A stretch of DNA of 55,462 nucleotides from Aromatoleum tolulyticum (GCF_900156155.1 NZ_FTMD01000024.1:1-55462); one strand, 5' to 3'; shown: positions 23,970-33,158, numbered from the stretch's first letter. Numbers and translations are program-made. The notes: a model not told the origin generated them from the letters alone.

Positions 23970-24608
23970 ATGAAACTGATCGGCATGCTCGACTCGCCCT
24001 ACGTCCGCCGCGTGGCGGTTTCCATGCAGCTTCTCGGGCTGCGCTTCGAACACCAGTCGCTGTCGGTGTTCCGCAATTTCCCCGAATTCCAGGCGATCAA
24101 TCCCGTGGTGAAGGCGCCGTCGTTCATCTGCGACGACGGCGAGGTGCTGATGGATTCGACGCTGATCCTGGAATATGCCGAAGCGCTCGCCCGGCCGGGT
24201 CGCAGCCTGATGCCCACGTCCGTGGCGGAGCTTCAGCACGCGCTGCGCGTGATCGGGCTGGCGCTGGCGGCGTGCGAGAAGAGTGTGCAGATCATCTACG
24301 AGCGTGGACAGCGTCCGCCCGAGAAAAGGCACGAACCGTGGGTCGAGCGCGTCACCGGACAGCTGCTTGCCGCCTTTGGCGCATTGGAGCAGGAGGTGAA
24401 GCGGCGACCGCTCGCGGTGACGAGCGCGACGATCGACCAGGCGGGCGTGACGACGGCGATCGCGTGGCACTTCACGCAGCAGACGCATCCCGAGGTGGTC
24501 CCGGCAGCGAACTATCCGAACCTGGCGGCGCTTTCGGCCAAGGCCGAAGCCCTACCGGAATTTCTCGCGGCGCAGTACGGTGCGGGTACATATCGGCACG
24601 CAGGCTAA
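23970..24608 (+). CDS. Glutathione S-transferase family protein
   Basis: A 212-residue GST. The thioredoxin-like N-terminal domain begins MKLIGMLDSPYVRRVAVSMQ with the catalytic-type Ser near residue 9, and includes INPVVKAPSFICDDGEVLMDSTLILEY (the cis-Pro and Glu/Ser glutathione-binding motif). The C-terminal helical domain ends in ALPEFLAAQYGAG. GAGGAG lies just before the ATG at 23970. It resembles the cytosolic GSTs often annotated as YibF-like. The substrate is unknown. Confidence 0.88.
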   Translation: MKLIGMLDSPYVRRVAVSMQLLGLRFEHQSLSVFRNFPEFQAINPVVKAPSFICDDGEVLMDSTLILEYAEALARPGRSLMPTSVAELQHALRVIGLALAACEKSVQIIYERGQRPPEKRHEPWVERVTGQLLAAFGALEQEVKRRPLAVTSATIDQAGVTTAIAWHFTQQTHPEVVPAANYPNLAALSAKAEALPEFLAAQYGAGTYRHAG

Positions 24609-24706
24609 GGGCAGGGGGAGGCTGATCGTATTCGACGGGCTCTTCCTCGGCATCGTCCTGTCGGTGAGTTTCCGTCGGAGCCGAATCCGATGAAAGGAGC
24701 AAGGTG

Positions 24707-25054
24707 ATGATCTACAAGGGTAGCTGCCATTGCGGTCAGGTGACCTTCGAGGTCGAAGGCGAACTCACCCAGGTGATGGACTGCAACTGCTCGATATGCT
24801 CGCGCAAGGGGGCGTTGATGTGGTTCGTTCCGCGCGACAAGCTGCGCCTGCTGACGCCGGAGGACAAGCTCAGCACCTACACCTTCAATACGCACACGAT
24901 CAAGCATCGCTTCTGCCCGACTTGCGGCATCCACCCGTTCGGCGAAGGGACGGATCCGCAGGGCAACCGCATGGCGGCGATCAACGTGCGTTGCCTGGAG
25001 GGCGTGAAGCTCGCGTCCCTGCCCGTGAAGCACTTCGACGGGCGCTCGCGCTAG
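24707..25054 (+). CDS. GFA family (CENP-V/GFA fold) protein
   Basis: A 115-residue zinc protein of the glutathione-dependent formaldehyde-activating (GFA) family. GSCHCGQVTFEVEGE (about 5-19), CNCSICSRKGAL (about 26-37), and FCPTCGIHPF (about 69-78) contain the zinc-binding cysteines. Most members are not proven to act on S-hydroxymethylglutathione. AAAGGAG precedes the ATG; a GTG three bases earlier is also possible. It lies next to a GST gene, which fits glutathione chemistry, but the two are not clearly one operon. Confidence 0.87.
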   Translation: MIYKGSCHCGQVTFEVEGELTQVMDCNCSICSRKGALMWFVPRDKLRLLTPEDKLSTYTFNTHTIKHRFCPTCGIHPFGEGTDPQGNRMAAINVRCLEGVKLASLPVKHFDGRSR

Positions 25055-25096
25055 CCGCTCCTGCCCGCCGGGCCAGGACGCCCGCTGCCGATCGGC

Positions 25097-26443
25097 TCAG
25101 GCGCGGTTGAGCCGCTTCCACAAGGTCGTGCGCGACATGCCGAGGCGACGGGCGGCCTCGGCCTTGTTTCCGCCGCACGCGTCGAGCATGCGGCGGATCT
25201 GCGCGTGCTCCTCGTCCGGCGGCAGTGGTGTCGCGTAGTAGCGCGTCAGCGACAAGGGCACTGGTGCGGCGGGTGGCGACTCGATCCGCGCCGCCACGTC
25301 GGGCAGCAGGTGTCGCGGCAGGATCGTCGTCCCATCCGAGTTCACGACCGCATATTCCAGCGCGTTGAACAGTTGCCGCACATTCCCGGGCCAGGGGTAG
25401 GACTCCATCGCCACGATTGCCTCCGGCGACAGTCGCAGCTCGGGCCGGTGGTAGCGTCCGCTCAGTTCGCCGAGCAACTGGCTCGCGAGCAGTGCGATGT
25501 CCTCCCGGCGCTCTCGCAACGCCGGCACGTGCAGCGGAAGGACGTGCAGACGGTAATAGAGATCCTCACGAAACTCGCCGCGGGCGACCAGCGCAGCCAG
25601 ATCGCGGTGTGTCGCCGCGACGACGCGTACATCCACCTTGCGCGGATGATTTTCGCCCACACGCACGATCTCTCGTTCCTGCAGCACGCGCAGCAGCCGG
25701 GTCTGCGTCGCGGGAGAAATCTCGCCGATTTCGTCGAGCAGCAGCGTGCCGCCGTTGGCCGCCTCGAAACGGCCGATGCGCGCGCCGGTGGCGCCGGAAA
25801 ACGAACCTTTCGCGTGACCGAAGAGTTCGGATTCCTGCAGGTTCTCCGGCAGCGAAGCGCAATGCACGGCCACGTACGGGCCTTTCGCGCGCGGCGAATT
25901 GTCGTGCAGCGCGCGGGCGACCAACTCCTTGCCGACGCCGCTTTCGCCGGTGATCAACACGTTCGCTTCGCTCGCCGCGACGCGCAGCGCCTTCTGGTAG
26001 AAGTCCTGCATCGCGCGGCTGCGGCCAGTGAGTCCGCCGAGCTGCCAGCGGTCGCGGACCTCGGCTTCCAGTTCCAGCTCGCGTGAGCGGTCGCGCAGGA
26101 TGATCGCGCAGTACAGCCCGGATTCGTTCGGCGGCAACAGCATCGCCCACATGCGCAGCGGGACGTCGATGCCTGCAGGCGAGGGGATCACGATGTCCTG
26201 GATCTTGTCGTCCTCGCCCTTCGCCGGGGTCAGCGAACATTGCCCGCGCGCTTCGCAGGCGCGGGCACACTCCGTGCCGGGGAACAAGGTCGGGCACAGT
26301 GCATCGACCACGCGCGGATTGTCGCGCCCAATCATCCGCGCGGCGGCGCTATTCATCTCGAGCACGCGACGCGTGGAATCCAGAAACAGCACGCCTTCTT
26401 CGAGGCTGTCGAGAAACACTCTCAAGGTCGCCAGACTCGGCAT
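25097..26443 (-). CDS. PAS-type sigma-54-dependent activator with Cys cluster
   Basis: A 448-residue enhancer-binding protein. The N-terminal PAS domain ([20 protein letters not shown]) runs into a cysteine cluster, Cys50, 59, 63 and 69, spaced as possible Fe-S or metal ligands. The AAA+ domain has Walker A GESGVGK (166-172), Walker B LLLDEIGE (234-241), and the sigma-54 contact loop as GSFSGA (213-218) in place of the usual GAFTGA. The C-terminal Fis-type HTH is [29 protein letters not shown] precedes the ATG. It is transcribed away from the oxidase/NO reductase operon, with tandem palindromes and a -24/-12 promoter between them, so it very probably activates that operon in response to a redox or NO signal. 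Confidence 0.88.
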   Translation of the reverse strand: MPSLATLRVFLDSLEEGVLFLDSTRRVLEMNSAAARMIGRDNPRVVDALCPTLFPGTECARACEARGQCSLTPAKGEDDKIQDIVIPSPAGIDVPLRMWAMLLPPNESGLYCAIILRDRSRELELEAEVRDRWQLGGLTGRSRAMQDFYQKALRVAASEANVLITGESGVGKELVARALHDNSPRAKGPYVAVHCASLPENLQESELFGHAKGSFSGATGARIGRFEAANGGTLLLDEIGEISPATQTRLLRVLQEREIVRVGENHPRKVDVRVVAATHRDLAALVARGEFREDLYYRLHVLPLHVPALRERREDIALLASQLLGELSGRYHRPELRLSPEAIVAMESYPWPGNVRQLFNALEYAVVNSDGTTILPRHLLPDVAARIESPPAAPVPLSLTRYYATPLPPDEEHAQIRRMLDACGGNKAEAARRLGMSRTTLWKRLNRA

Positions 26444-26458
26444 CGAAATCCTCCTTCC

Positions 26459-26490
26459 GTTCAGACTGAACGTTCAACGTGAACGTTCAG
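26459..26490. promoter_or_regulatory. Tandem palindromic enhancer sites
   Basis: TGAACGTTCA occurs twice (26467-26476 and 26480-26489, 13 bp apart), preceded by a half site GTTCA (26459-26463). The block CTGAACGTTCA-ACG-TGAACGTTCAG is a perfect 25-bp inverted repeat. It lies 16 bp before the activator gene and about 110 bp upstream of the predicted start of the oxidase operon, the usual place for an activator-binding enhancer. Confidence 0.65.
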
Positions 26491-26534
26491 TTGTGCTGGC
26501 GACCACATTTCAACAGCGATCGCCGCTACGAAAA

Positions 26535-26548
26535 ATGATTGGGATCAA
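26535..26548. promoter_or_regulatory. FNR/DNR-like box
   Basis: ATGAT-TGGG-ATCAA matches the FNR/ANR/DNR consensus TTGAT-N4-ATCAA at 9 of 10 positions. It lies between the tandem palindromes and the -24/-12 promoter. A CRP/FNR-family protein responsive to low oxygen or NO may add a second control. Confidence 0.45.
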
Positions 26549-26562
26549 TCGTTTGCAGAAGG

Positions 26563-26578
26563 TGGCACGGTGCTGGCT
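26563..26578 (+). promoter_or_regulatory. Sigma-54 promoter of the oxidase/NO reductase operon
   Basis: TGGCACG-GTGC-TGGCT matches the -24/-12 consensus TGGCACG-N4-TTGCW with a perfect -24 box, the invariant GG and GC, and one mismatch. Transcription would start near 26590, about 48 bases before the GTG of the first gene. Confidence 0.7.
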
Positions 26579-26637
26579 AAGTGAATGCACGGGGGACGTT
26601 CCGTCCCGAAGACGATCGCATGACAGGAGAATCCACC

Positions 26638-27168
26638 GTGCAACCAATCGCTTGGCAAATATCGCTTGTGCTGATGACGCTCGTCGCGTTCGGCTTTGCC
26701 TTTGTCGCCATCAATTCCGGCCGGCGCCAGGACGACTACACGCCGCTGCAGAAGAGCGCCTATCGCCTGCGTACGCGGCTGTTCTGGGGGCTGGTTCTGG
26801 TATTCGGTCCGGCCATGATCTACACATTGCTGGATCTGCCGTACGACGCAGCACGCGCACGCGCCGGTTCGGGGGCGGTGCAGGTCGTCGACGCGACCGG
26901 TTACCAGTGGCGCTGGGAACTGAGCCGGGACCACGTCGCCGCGGGCCAGCCGGTCGAGTTCCGCGTGACCAGCGCGGACGTCAATCACGGCTTCGGCATC
27001 TACGACGCCAATCTGCATCTGGTCGCGCAGACGCAGGCGATGCCGGGCTACACGAACACGCTGCGCCACACCTTCGCCGAGGCCGGAACCTACAAGGTCC
27101 TGTGCATGGAGTACTGCGGCGTCGCCCACCACAACATGATGACCGAGATCCGGGTCGTCGCTCAGTAA
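26638..27168 (+). CDS. norS: CuA-type oxidase subunit II, sNOR-like (NorS)
   Basis: A 176-residue membrane-anchored subunit II. One N-terminal membrane helix (about 6-23) and a second hydrophobic helix (about 54-72) precede a cupredoxin domain. The CuA ligands are complete: the His in VNHGFGIYD, and CMEYCGVAHHNM (156-167), which is the CxxxCxxxHxxM motif. It receives electrons from cytochrome c on the periplasmic side. The GTG at 26638 is chosen because ACAGGAGA lies eight bases before it; an ATG at 26620 would put this site inside the gene. The gene order with the next three genes matches norSY-senC-orf1 of ammonia-oxidising bacteria. It could instead be an ordinary small oxidase subunit. 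Confidence 0.8.
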   Translation: MQPIAWQISLVLMTLVAFGFAFVAINSGRRQDDYTPLQKSAYRLRTRLFWGLVLVFGPAMIYTLLDLPYDAARARAGSGAVQVVDATGYQWRWELSRDHVAAGQPVEFRVTSADVNHGFGIYDANLHLVAQTQAMPGYTNTLRHTFAEAGTYKVLCMEYCGVAHHNMMTEIRVVAQ

Positions 27169-27176
27169 CGGAGGAC

Positions 27177-28670
27177 ATGAACGTGGCGACCTACACCTAC
27201 GAACACACCCCGGACCACGGGGCAAAGGCCGGCGTGCTGGCCTATCTCGCGACCTCCGCCGCAGTGCTGCTGCTGATGATGGTCTTCGGCCTGCTGATGC
27301 GGCTGGAGCAGGCGCAGTGGATCTCGATCGGCGCGGACCGCTTCTACGAACTGATGACGCTGCACGGCGCCGGCATGGTCGGTATCGCCGCGATCGCCGG
27401 CGCGTCGGTGATGTGGCACTTCCTGCGCCAGTACGTCGACCTGTCGTCGCGCATCTTCATCGCCAACCTCGTGCTGTTCCTTGCCGGCGTCGTGATGATC
27501 CTCGGTAGCGTGCTGATCGGACACTTCCATGGCGCGTGGACCTTCCTGTTCCCGCTGCCGGGCAAGTCGATGGGCATGTGGAGCCCGGGCGCCGCGGCAC
27601 TTTTCATGGGCGGGCTGCTCGTCATCGGCGTGGGATTCCTGCTTCTGCATCTGGACATCGCCCGCGCGATCGTCGCGCGCTACGGCAACTTCGCCCGCGC
27701 GCTCGGCTGGCCGCAGCTTTTCGGCCACGACGACGGCAAGGCGCCGCCGCCGACGGTCGTCGCCAGCGCGATGGTCACGGTCGTCAATGTCATCGGTCTG
27801 GTGGTCGGCGCGAGCATCCTGACGATGATGCTGGTGAACCTCTACGTGCCCGGCTTCGACATCGATCCGCTGCTGGCGAAGGGCATGATCTATTTCTTCG
27901 GCCACATCTTCATCAACGCGACGATCTACATGGCGGTGATTGCGGTCTACGAAATCCTCCCGCGCTACACGCAGCGGCCATGGAAGTCGAACAAGGTCTT
28001 CCTCGCGTCGTGGACCGCCTCGACGCTGATGGTGATGTTCATCTTCCCGCACCACCTGCTGATGGACTTCGCGTTTCCGAAATGGATGCTGGTGATGGGC
28101 CACATCATCGGCTATCTCAACACCGTGCCTATCCTGGTCGTCACCGGCTACGGCGCGCTGATGATCGTCTATCGTTCGGGCATCCGCTGGGACATGGCGT
28201 CGAAGCTGCTGTTCCTGTCGCTGTTCGGCTGGGCCGCGGGCGCGATGCCGGCCTTCATCGACGGCACCATCACCGTGAACTATGTGATGCACAACACGCT
28301 GTGGGTGCCGGGGCACTTCCACACCTACCTGCTGCTCGGCATGGTGGCGATGGTGTTCGGCTTCATGTACTACCTCGGCAAGCCCGACCACGAGGCCGAC
28401 GATCGGCTGATCGATCGCATCGCGTTCTGGCTCTTCACCGCGTCGGTGCTCGGCTTCACGCTGAGCTTCCTGTATTCCGGAAAGGAAAGCGTCGCCCGCC
28501 GCTACGCCGCCCATCTCCCCGAATGGGTGCCGTACGACCGCATCGGGGCGGTGTTCGCGATGCTGGTGATCGCCTCGTCGCTGCTGTTCGTCGGCCGCTT
28601 CTTCTCCCGCATCGGGCTGGCGCGGCACGACTACCAGCGCGCCCCGGTCGCGCGGCCTGCCACTGCGTGA
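27177..28670 (+). CDS. norY: Heme-copper oxidase-family subunit I lacking the active-site Tyr, NorY-like
   Basis: A 497-residue protein with about 12 membrane helices. The metal ligands of the superfamily are present: His63 in MTLHGAGM (low-spin heme), His243 in FFGHIFIN (CuB-type), His292-His293 in FPHHLLMD, and His380 and His382 in VPGHFHTY. The residue four after His243, Tyr in A- and B-type oxygen reductases (HPEVY), is Asn247 here. Loss of the cross-linked Tyr is characteristic of NO-reducing lineages, so NO reduction to N2O is more likely than O2 reduction. It starts with ATG at 27177 after GGAGG, nine bases after the subunit II stop. The function is inferred from motif and gene order. 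Confidence 0.8.
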   Translation: MNVATYTYEHTPDHGAKAGVLAYLATSAAVLLLMMVFGLLMRLEQAQWISIGADRFYELMTLHGAGMVGIAAIAGASVMWHFLRQYVDLSSRIFIANLVLFLAGVVMILGSVLIGHFHGAWTFLFPLPGKSMGMWSPGAAALFMGGLLVIGVGFLLLHLDIARAIVARYGNFARALGWPQLFGHDDGKAPPPTVVASAMVTVVNVIGLVVGASILTMMLVNLYVPGFDIDPLLAKGMIYFFGHIFINATIYMAVIAVYEILPRYTQRPWKSNKVFLASWTASTLMVMFIFPHHLLMDFAFPKWMLVMGHIIGYLNTVPILVVTGYGALMIVYRSGIRWDMASKLLFLSLFGWAAGAMPAFIDGTITVNYVMHNTLWVPGHFHTYLLLGMVAMVFGFMYYLGKPDHEADDRLIDRIAFWLFTASVLGFTLSFLYSGKESVARRYAAHLPEWVPYDRIGAVFAMLVIASSLLFVGRFFSRIGLARHDYQRAPVARPATA

Positions 28671-28680
28671 GTCGCGGCAC

Positions 28681-29295
28681 ATGAGCGCCGTCGCGCGCAG
28701 CGTCGCCGTCACGGCGCTGGTGACCGTCCTCGGCAGCGGCGCCTTCTGGTGGGGCACCGACGGCTTCACCGCATTCACCGCGGAGACCGCGCGGCGGGTG
28801 GACATATTGCGCGCGCCGCGCCCCTTGCCCGCGGCCGTCCTCGAAGACCAGGACGGCCGCGTCTTCAATCTCGACGACTACCGCGGGCGCCTGCTCGCGG
28901 TCGAGGTCATCTACACCCGCTGCACCACGATCTGCAACAGCCTCGGCATGGCGTTCCGGCAGATTCGCGACCGCGTGCCGGCCGAAGCCCTTGGGCGGGA
29001 TGTCGCGTTGCTGAGCATCAGCTTCGACCCTGAGCGCGACGATCCCGCGAGTCTCAAGGCTTACGGCATCGCCCACGGCGCCGACGGCGAGCATTGGCGG
29101 CTCGCGCGGGTGCGCGATGCGGCGCAGCTGCGGGCGCTGCTGGAGGCGTTCGGTGTCGTCGTCATCGCCGACCGCTTCGGCGGCTTCGAGCACAACGCCG
29201 CGATCCACCTCGTCGGCCGCGACGGCCGGCTCGTCGAGATCAGCGATCTCGATGCGCCGCTGCAATTTGCCGCGAAGCTCGTGGAGACACTGTGA
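28681..29295 (+). CDS. senC: SCO1/SenC copper chaperone
   Basis: A 204-residue periplasmic protein with an N-terminal membrane anchor (about 8-26) and a thioredoxin-fold SCO domain. The copper-binding motif appears as YTRCTTICN (about 78-86, CxxxC) and the distal His as NNAAIHLV-like EHNAAIHLVG (about 170-179). SCO proteins insert copper into the CuA centre of subunit II, which fits the CxxxC site in the first gene of this operon. It starts ten bases after subunit I and overlaps the next gene by four bases (GTGA). Confidence 0.88.
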   Translation: MSAVARSVAVTALVTVLGSGAFWWGTDGFTAFTAETARRVDILRAPRPLPAAVLEDQDGRVFNLDDYRGRLLAVEVIYTRCTTICNSLGMAFRQIRDRVPAEALGRDVALLSISFDPERDDPASLKAYGIAHGADGEHWRLARVRDAAQLRALLEAFGVVVIADRFGGFEHNAAIHLVGRDGRLVEISDLDAPLQFAAKLVETL

Positions 29296-29900
29296 CAGCC
29301 ATCGCTCCCGATCGCGCCCGTATCGGCTTCTGCGCTCTCGGCGCGCTGTACCTGTTGCTCGCCGCCCCGCCCGTACGGAGCTGGCTCGAAGCGACGATGA
29401 GCGGCCACATGCTGGTGCAGATTCCGCTTCTCGCCGCGATCGGCTTCGCCGCCTGTCGCCTGCTAGGAGCGCGCCACCAGGAGCGGCTCCTCGCCATTGC
29501 CGGCGGCCCGATACCGCTTGTCGTGATGGCGTTCTTCGCGTCGAGCTGGTGGATGCTGCCGCGTGCGCTCGACGACGCGCTCGCGCATCCGCTCGTCGAG
29601 GTGGCGAAGTTCGTCAGTCTCCCGACGCTCGTCGGCCTGCCGCTGGCGCTCGCGTGGCGCCGGCTCGGCATCATCGGCCGCGGATTCGTGTGGACCAACT
29701 TCATCAGCATGCTGGCCGTGCTCGGGTGGCTGTACATCGCCGCGCCGCAGCGGTTGTGCAACAGCTACCTCGTCGATCAGCAGGCAAGCGCCGGATGGCT
29801 CATGGTCAAGCTTGCTTTGCTGCTGTTTGCCGCGTGGCTTGGCCACCTGTTCGTTGCTGGTCCCCCCGTGGGAAATCCGCGCGCCGTCCACGGGCCGTGA
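29292..29900 (+). CDS. Integral membrane protein, orf1-like of norSY clusters
   Basis: A 202-residue protein with about six membrane helices and a few conserved-looking His and Trp residues (SGHMLVQIP, SSWWMLPRALDDALAHP). It starts at GTG 29292, overlapping the SCO gene stop (GTGA), so it is translationally coupled. Its position as the fourth gene matches the orf1 membrane protein of norSY-senC-orf1. A CtaG-like assembly role is possible. A strong hairpin covers its last codons. Confidence 0.72.
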   Translation: MTAIAPDRARIGFCALGALYLLLAAPPVRSWLEATMSGHMLVQIPLLAAIGFAACRLLGARHQERLLAIAGGPIPLVVMAFFASSWWMLPRALDDALAHPLVEVAKFVSLPTLVGLPLALAWRRLGIIGRGFVWTNFISMLAVLGWLYIAAPQRLCNSYLVDQQASAGWLMVKLALLLFAAWLGHLFVAGPPVGNPRAVHGP

Positions 29901-29922
29901 CAGTGTGTTCCTGTCACGGCCC
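29892..29922. terminator. Bidirectional terminator hairpin
   Basis: GGGCCGTGACAG and CTGTCACGGCCC form a perfect 12-bp stem with a TGTGTTC loop. It lies at the junction of two convergent genes (membrane protein ending at 29900 and allA ending at 29950). There is no T-run in either direction, but stem strength and location support termination of both transcripts. Confidence 0.65.
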
Positions 29923-29949
29923 GGCGTCGCTACGTGCCGGGCGCACCGC

Positions 29950-30483
29950 TTAGCGGGGGGGCTCGATCAGGACCGCTTCGTCGAGGGTGATCTCCTCGCA
30001 GTTGTGGCCGGGGCCGGCGCGGTCGATGACGAGGAAGTCGCAGACGCCATCGAGCGCGAGCAGCGGGTGGTGCCACACGCCGCGCGCGTAGTTGATGCCC
30101 TGGTCGCCGCGTGCGAGGAACACGCGCAGGTCGGCGGCGCGCGGGGCGTCGCCCGCGGGGGCGACGACGACGAGATAGGCGCGTGCCGACAGCGGCATGA
30201 AGGCCTGGCTGGCGAGCGGGTGGCGCTCCATCATCGTCACCGTGAACGGCAGAGCCCGCGGCTGGCCGCGGAAGATCGACACGATCGTGCGGCCGTCGGG
30301 GCCAGGGTCGATTTTCGCGAGGTCGTGGAAGCGCTCGGTGTTGCCGCCGTTGATCGTGAAGCGGTGCGCCGCGTCCGTCGCCTCGATCACGTCACCGAAG
30401 GGCGCGAAGGCTGCGGGTGTCAGCGCTTCGGCGACGATGTGCCGCGGTTCCGGTACGTCCGCCCGCAAGGGCAGGGCGGTCAT
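29950..30483 (-). CDS. allA: Ureidoglycolate lyase
   Basis: A 177-residue cupin-fold enzyme that splits ureidoglycolate to glyoxylate and urea in the last step of allantoin breakdown. Family features are [14 protein letters not shown] (about 21-34), [18 protein letters not shown] (about 41-58), [20 protein letters not shown] (about 79-98), and [15 protein letters not shown] (about 130-144). It overlaps the allantoicase stop by four bases (ATGA), so the two enzymes of consecutive steps are coupled. Confidence 0.93.
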   Translation of the reverse strand: MTALPLRADVPEPRHIVAEALTPAAFAPFGDVIEATDAAHRFTINGGNTERFHDLAKIDPGPDGRTIVSIFRGQPRALPFTVTMMERHPLASQAFMPLSARAYLVVVAPAGDAPRAADLRVFLARGDQGINYARGVWHHPLLALDGVCDFLVIDRAGPGHNCEEITLDEAVLIEPPR

Positions 30484-31514
30484 CGCGCCACCTTGCCCCA
30501 CAGACGCAGACGCGAGACGCCGCCGTCCGGGATGATGTTCAGACGCACGTGGGTGACGGGGCCGAGCTTGGCGATCTGCTCGGCGAAGCTGTGGATGGCA
30601 TCCATGCTGAGTTTCTGTTCCGGCAGCAGCACGGGCCAGAACATGCTCTGGGTGATCACGGACTGGTCGGTGCCGCCGTCGACGAAGGCGGCCTGGATGG
30701 AGCAGCGGTCGGGGTAGTTGCCCTTGAAGTGGGCGGTGTCGACCTCGATCTTCTCGATCGTGCCGGCGGCACCCAGCTGCAGGATGCACCAGTCGTTGCC
30801 GGGTTCGCGGCGGCGGCGGGTTTCCCAGCCATCGCCCATGTTGATGCCGCGCCCGGGCAGGATGAGGTTTGCGGCGGTGCCGAAGTGCGCGTCGTTCCAC
30901 GCGACCGGGCGGCCACCGTTCTCCAGTGCGACCAGATCGACGAGCTCGTCGCCACGTCCTTCGAACACGCCGACCGGCTGGCCATACACGCGCAGCCGCG
31001 CGATGCCGCCGTCGGGGTAGATGTTCACGCGCAGGTGGGTGAAGGCAGCGTCGGAGTTCGCGCGCAGCAGGTGGTGGCTGTTGCCGGAGAGCGAGGTGGA
31101 GGGGAGGATCTCGACCCACTTCGCGTCCTTGAGCGCGGCGACGTCGTCGCTGTCCGAGACGGTGGCCTCGATCGACACCGCCGGCGCGTAGTTGCCGGTG
31201 AAGTGGCTGGTGTCGACGTCGAAGCCGCGGATCGTCCCCTTGCGGCCAAGCTTGACGAGGCACCAGTCGTGACCGGTGGTGCGCTTGCGGCGGGTCTCCC
31301 AGCCGTCCATCCACTTGCCGTTGTCGTCGTATTTGCCGGGGACGAACTGGGCGGGCTCGGGGTTCAACATGCGCGCGACTTCGGCGAAGAAGTCGTCGGA
31401 GGCGTAGAGCGCCTTGGCGCCGATCCTCGGGTTGGCGAGGTCGACCGAGCGGGCGGCCCAGTCGGGCAGGACGGCGGGTTCGGCGATGCGGATGCTGCCG
31501 GTGTTATGACTCAT
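30480..31514 (-). CDS. alc: Allantoicase
   Basis: A 344-residue allantoicase (allantoate amidinohydrolase), which converts allantoate to ureidoglycolate and urea. It shows the internal duplication of the family: [22 protein letters not shown] (about 68-89) and its repeat [22 protein letters not shown] (about 225-246), each followed by an [16 protein letters not shown] / [16 protein letters not shown] pair, the galactose-binding-like jelly-roll halves. It lies downstream of the dicarboxylate transporter and overlaps allA. The GGAAGA ribosome site is modest. Confidence 0.94.
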   Translation of the reverse strand: MSHNTGSIRIAEPAVLPDWAARSVDLANPRIGAKALYASDDFFAEVARMLNPEPAQFVPGKYDDNGKWMDGWETRRKRTTGHDWCLVKLGRKGTIRGFDVDTSHFTGNYAPAVSIEATVSDSDDVAALKDAKWVEILPSTSLSGNSHHLLRANSDAAFTHLRVNIYPDGGIARLRVYGQPVGVFEGRGDELVDLVALENGGRPVAWNDAHFGTAANLILPGRGINMGDGWETRRRREPGNDWCILQLGAAGTIEKIEVDTAHFKGNYPDRCSIQAAFVDGGTDQSVITQSMFWPVLLPEQKLSMDAIHSFAEQIAKLGPVTHVRLNIIPDGGVSRLRLWGKVAR

Positions 31515-31593
31515 TGTGTCTTCCTTGTCGGGGATGGTGGATATATTGCCCGCAGCGTTGGCCGCTGCGGGTGCCGTTCTGTTTGCGAGCCCG

Positions 31594-32967
31594 TCAGGCG
31601 CTGCGGGCGCCGGCGGCGAGCGGGTCGATGGGGAGGGCTTCCGCGGCGAGCGGGCCGGGTACCGTCGCTTGCGGCGCGGGCGTGCCGGCCAGGGCGTTCA
31701 GGTCGATCACGATTTCGCGGTCGAGCACCTTGTTTGCGCGCTGGCGGTCGATGTCCTTCTCCCACACGCCGACGACGACGGTTGCGACGCAGTTGCCGAT
31801 CATGTTGGTCAACGCACGGGCCATGCCCATGAACCAGTCGACCGAGAGCACCAGCACGAGCCCGATCGCCGGAATCGCGGGAATCGCGCTCAGGGTTGCG
31901 GCCAGGATCACGATTGCCGAGCCTGGTACGCCGTGGGCGCCCTTGGATGTCACCAGCGAAATCGCCAGGATCGTGAGCAGGTCGACCATCGACAGCGGTG
32001 TGTTGGTGGCCTGGGCGATGAACACCGCGGCGAGCGTCAGGTAGATCGAGAAGCCGTCGAGGTTGAAGGAGTAGCCGGTCGGGATCACGAGGCCGACGGT
32101 GGAGTCCTTGATGCCCATCAGCTCGAGCTTGCGCATCACCTGCGGCAGCACGGAGTCGGACGAGGCGGTGCCGAGCACGACCAGCAGTTCCTCGCGCAGG
32201 TAGCGCAGCAGCTTGAAGATGTTGAAGCCGGCCAGCCGCAGGATGAAGCCGAGCACGCCGACGACGAAGATCGCGCAGGTGACGTAGAAGAGCGCGACCA
32301 GCATGCCGAGCTGCTTGAGCGAGCCGATGCCGTACTTGCCGACGGTGAAGGCGATGGCGCCGAGCACGCCGAGCGGGGCGAGCTTGACGATGAAGCCGAT
32401 CAGCTTGAAGAACACGTGCGCGAGGCTGTCGATCGCAGCGGTGACCGGCTTGCCGCGTTCGCCGAGGGCCGCGACCGCGCAGCCGAACAGGATCGCGATC
32501 AGCAGCACCTGCAGGATGTCACCCTTGGCGAAGGCGTCGAAGAAGGTCGCCGGGATGACCTTCATCAGGAAGTCGACGGTGCTGGTCGCCTGATGCACGC
32601 GCTCGGTGAGGCCGCTCATCGCCGAGGCGTCGAGCGATTTCGGGTCGACGTTCATGCCGACGCCGGGCTGCAGCACGTAGGCGAGAACGATGCCGAGTGC
32701 GAGTGCGAAGGTCGTGACGATCTCGAAGTAGACGACCGCCTTGACGCCGACCCGGCCGACCTTCTTCAGGTCGCCGGTGCTGCAGATGCCGTGGACGACG
32801 ACGCAGAAGACGAGGGGGGCGATGATCATCTTGATCAGCTTGATGAAGCCATCGCCGAGCGGCTTGAGCTGGACCGAGAACTCCGGCCATACGAAGCCGA
32901 CGACGACGCCAAGGATCAGGGCGATGACCACCTGGCCGAACAGGGTCTTGTGAAAACGTTTATGCAT
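31594..32967 (-). CDS. dctA: C4-dicarboxylate symporter DctA
   Basis: A 457-residue secondary transporter of the DAACS (dicarboxylate/amino acid:cation symporter) family, importing succinate, fumarate and malate. Signatures are the N-terminal helix [19 protein letters not shown], the serine-rich hairpin loop [13 protein letters not shown] (about 269-281), the helix 7 motif [14 protein letters not shown] (about 301-314), and [11 protein letters not shown] in the last helix. About 35 residues of Ala/Pro-rich tail extend past the usual end. It is the first gene of a probable dctA-alc-allA unit (79 bp before alc). GAGGTG lies before the ATG. Confidence 0.93.
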   Translation of the reverse strand: MHKRFHKTLFGQVVIALILGVVVGFVWPEFSVQLKPLGDGFIKLIKMIIAPLVFCVVVHGICSTGDLKKVGRVGVKAVVYFEIVTTFALALGIVLAYVLQPGVGMNVDPKSLDASAMSGLTERVHQATSTVDFLMKVIPATFFDAFAKGDILQVLLIAILFGCAVAALGERGKPVTAAIDSLAHVFFKLIGFIVKLAPLGVLGAIAFTVGKYGIGSLKQLGMLVALFYVTCAIFVVGVLGFILRLAGFNIFKLLRYLREELLVVLGTASSDSVLPQVMRKLELMGIKDSTVGLVIPTGYSFNLDGFSIYLTLAAVFIAQATNTPLSMVDLLTILAISLVTSKGAHGVPGSAIVILAATLSAIPAIPAIGLVLVLSVDWFMGMARALTNMIGNCVATVVVGVWEKDIDRQRANKVLDREIVIDLNALAGTPAPQATVPGPLAAEALPIDPLAAGARSA

Positions 32968-33128
32968 GGTTCACCTCGCGAACCGGATGAAGAAGGCTGC
33001 GTATCGCAACCGCTCGTGTGCCGTGTCGTCTCGGACCTTTGGTGTGGAACTCCGGGGCTTCGGCCATCCGTCGAACGGTCACCGGGTCGGTGTGTCCGCC
33101 GCAGATGCTTTCTCAAATGTGTACTGAC

Positions 33129-33158
33129 ATGTTAGTTGGCGTGTCACTTATTAGTCAA
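33129..33158 (-). promoter_or_regulatory. Possible sigma-70 promoter of dctA
   Basis: On the minus strand TTGACT (33153-33158) and TAACAT (33129-33134) are 18 bp apart, pointing toward dctA with a leader of about 155 bases. It lies in the 288-bp gap shared with the divergent GntR gene, next to an A/T run. A GGATG...CATCC repeat at about 33174-33198 may be the GntR operator. Confidence 0.4.

Noticed and set aside
27162-28868. Long minus-strand open frame opposite the oxidase subunit I gene
   Set aside because: Extremely Arg/His/Asp-rich, with no motifs; antisense of a membrane protein gene with strong metal-ligand signatures.
31516-33135. Long plus-strand open frame opposite dctA
   Set aside because: The repetitive Asp/Glu/His composition is the mirror of hydrophobic codons in dctA; no start region or family.
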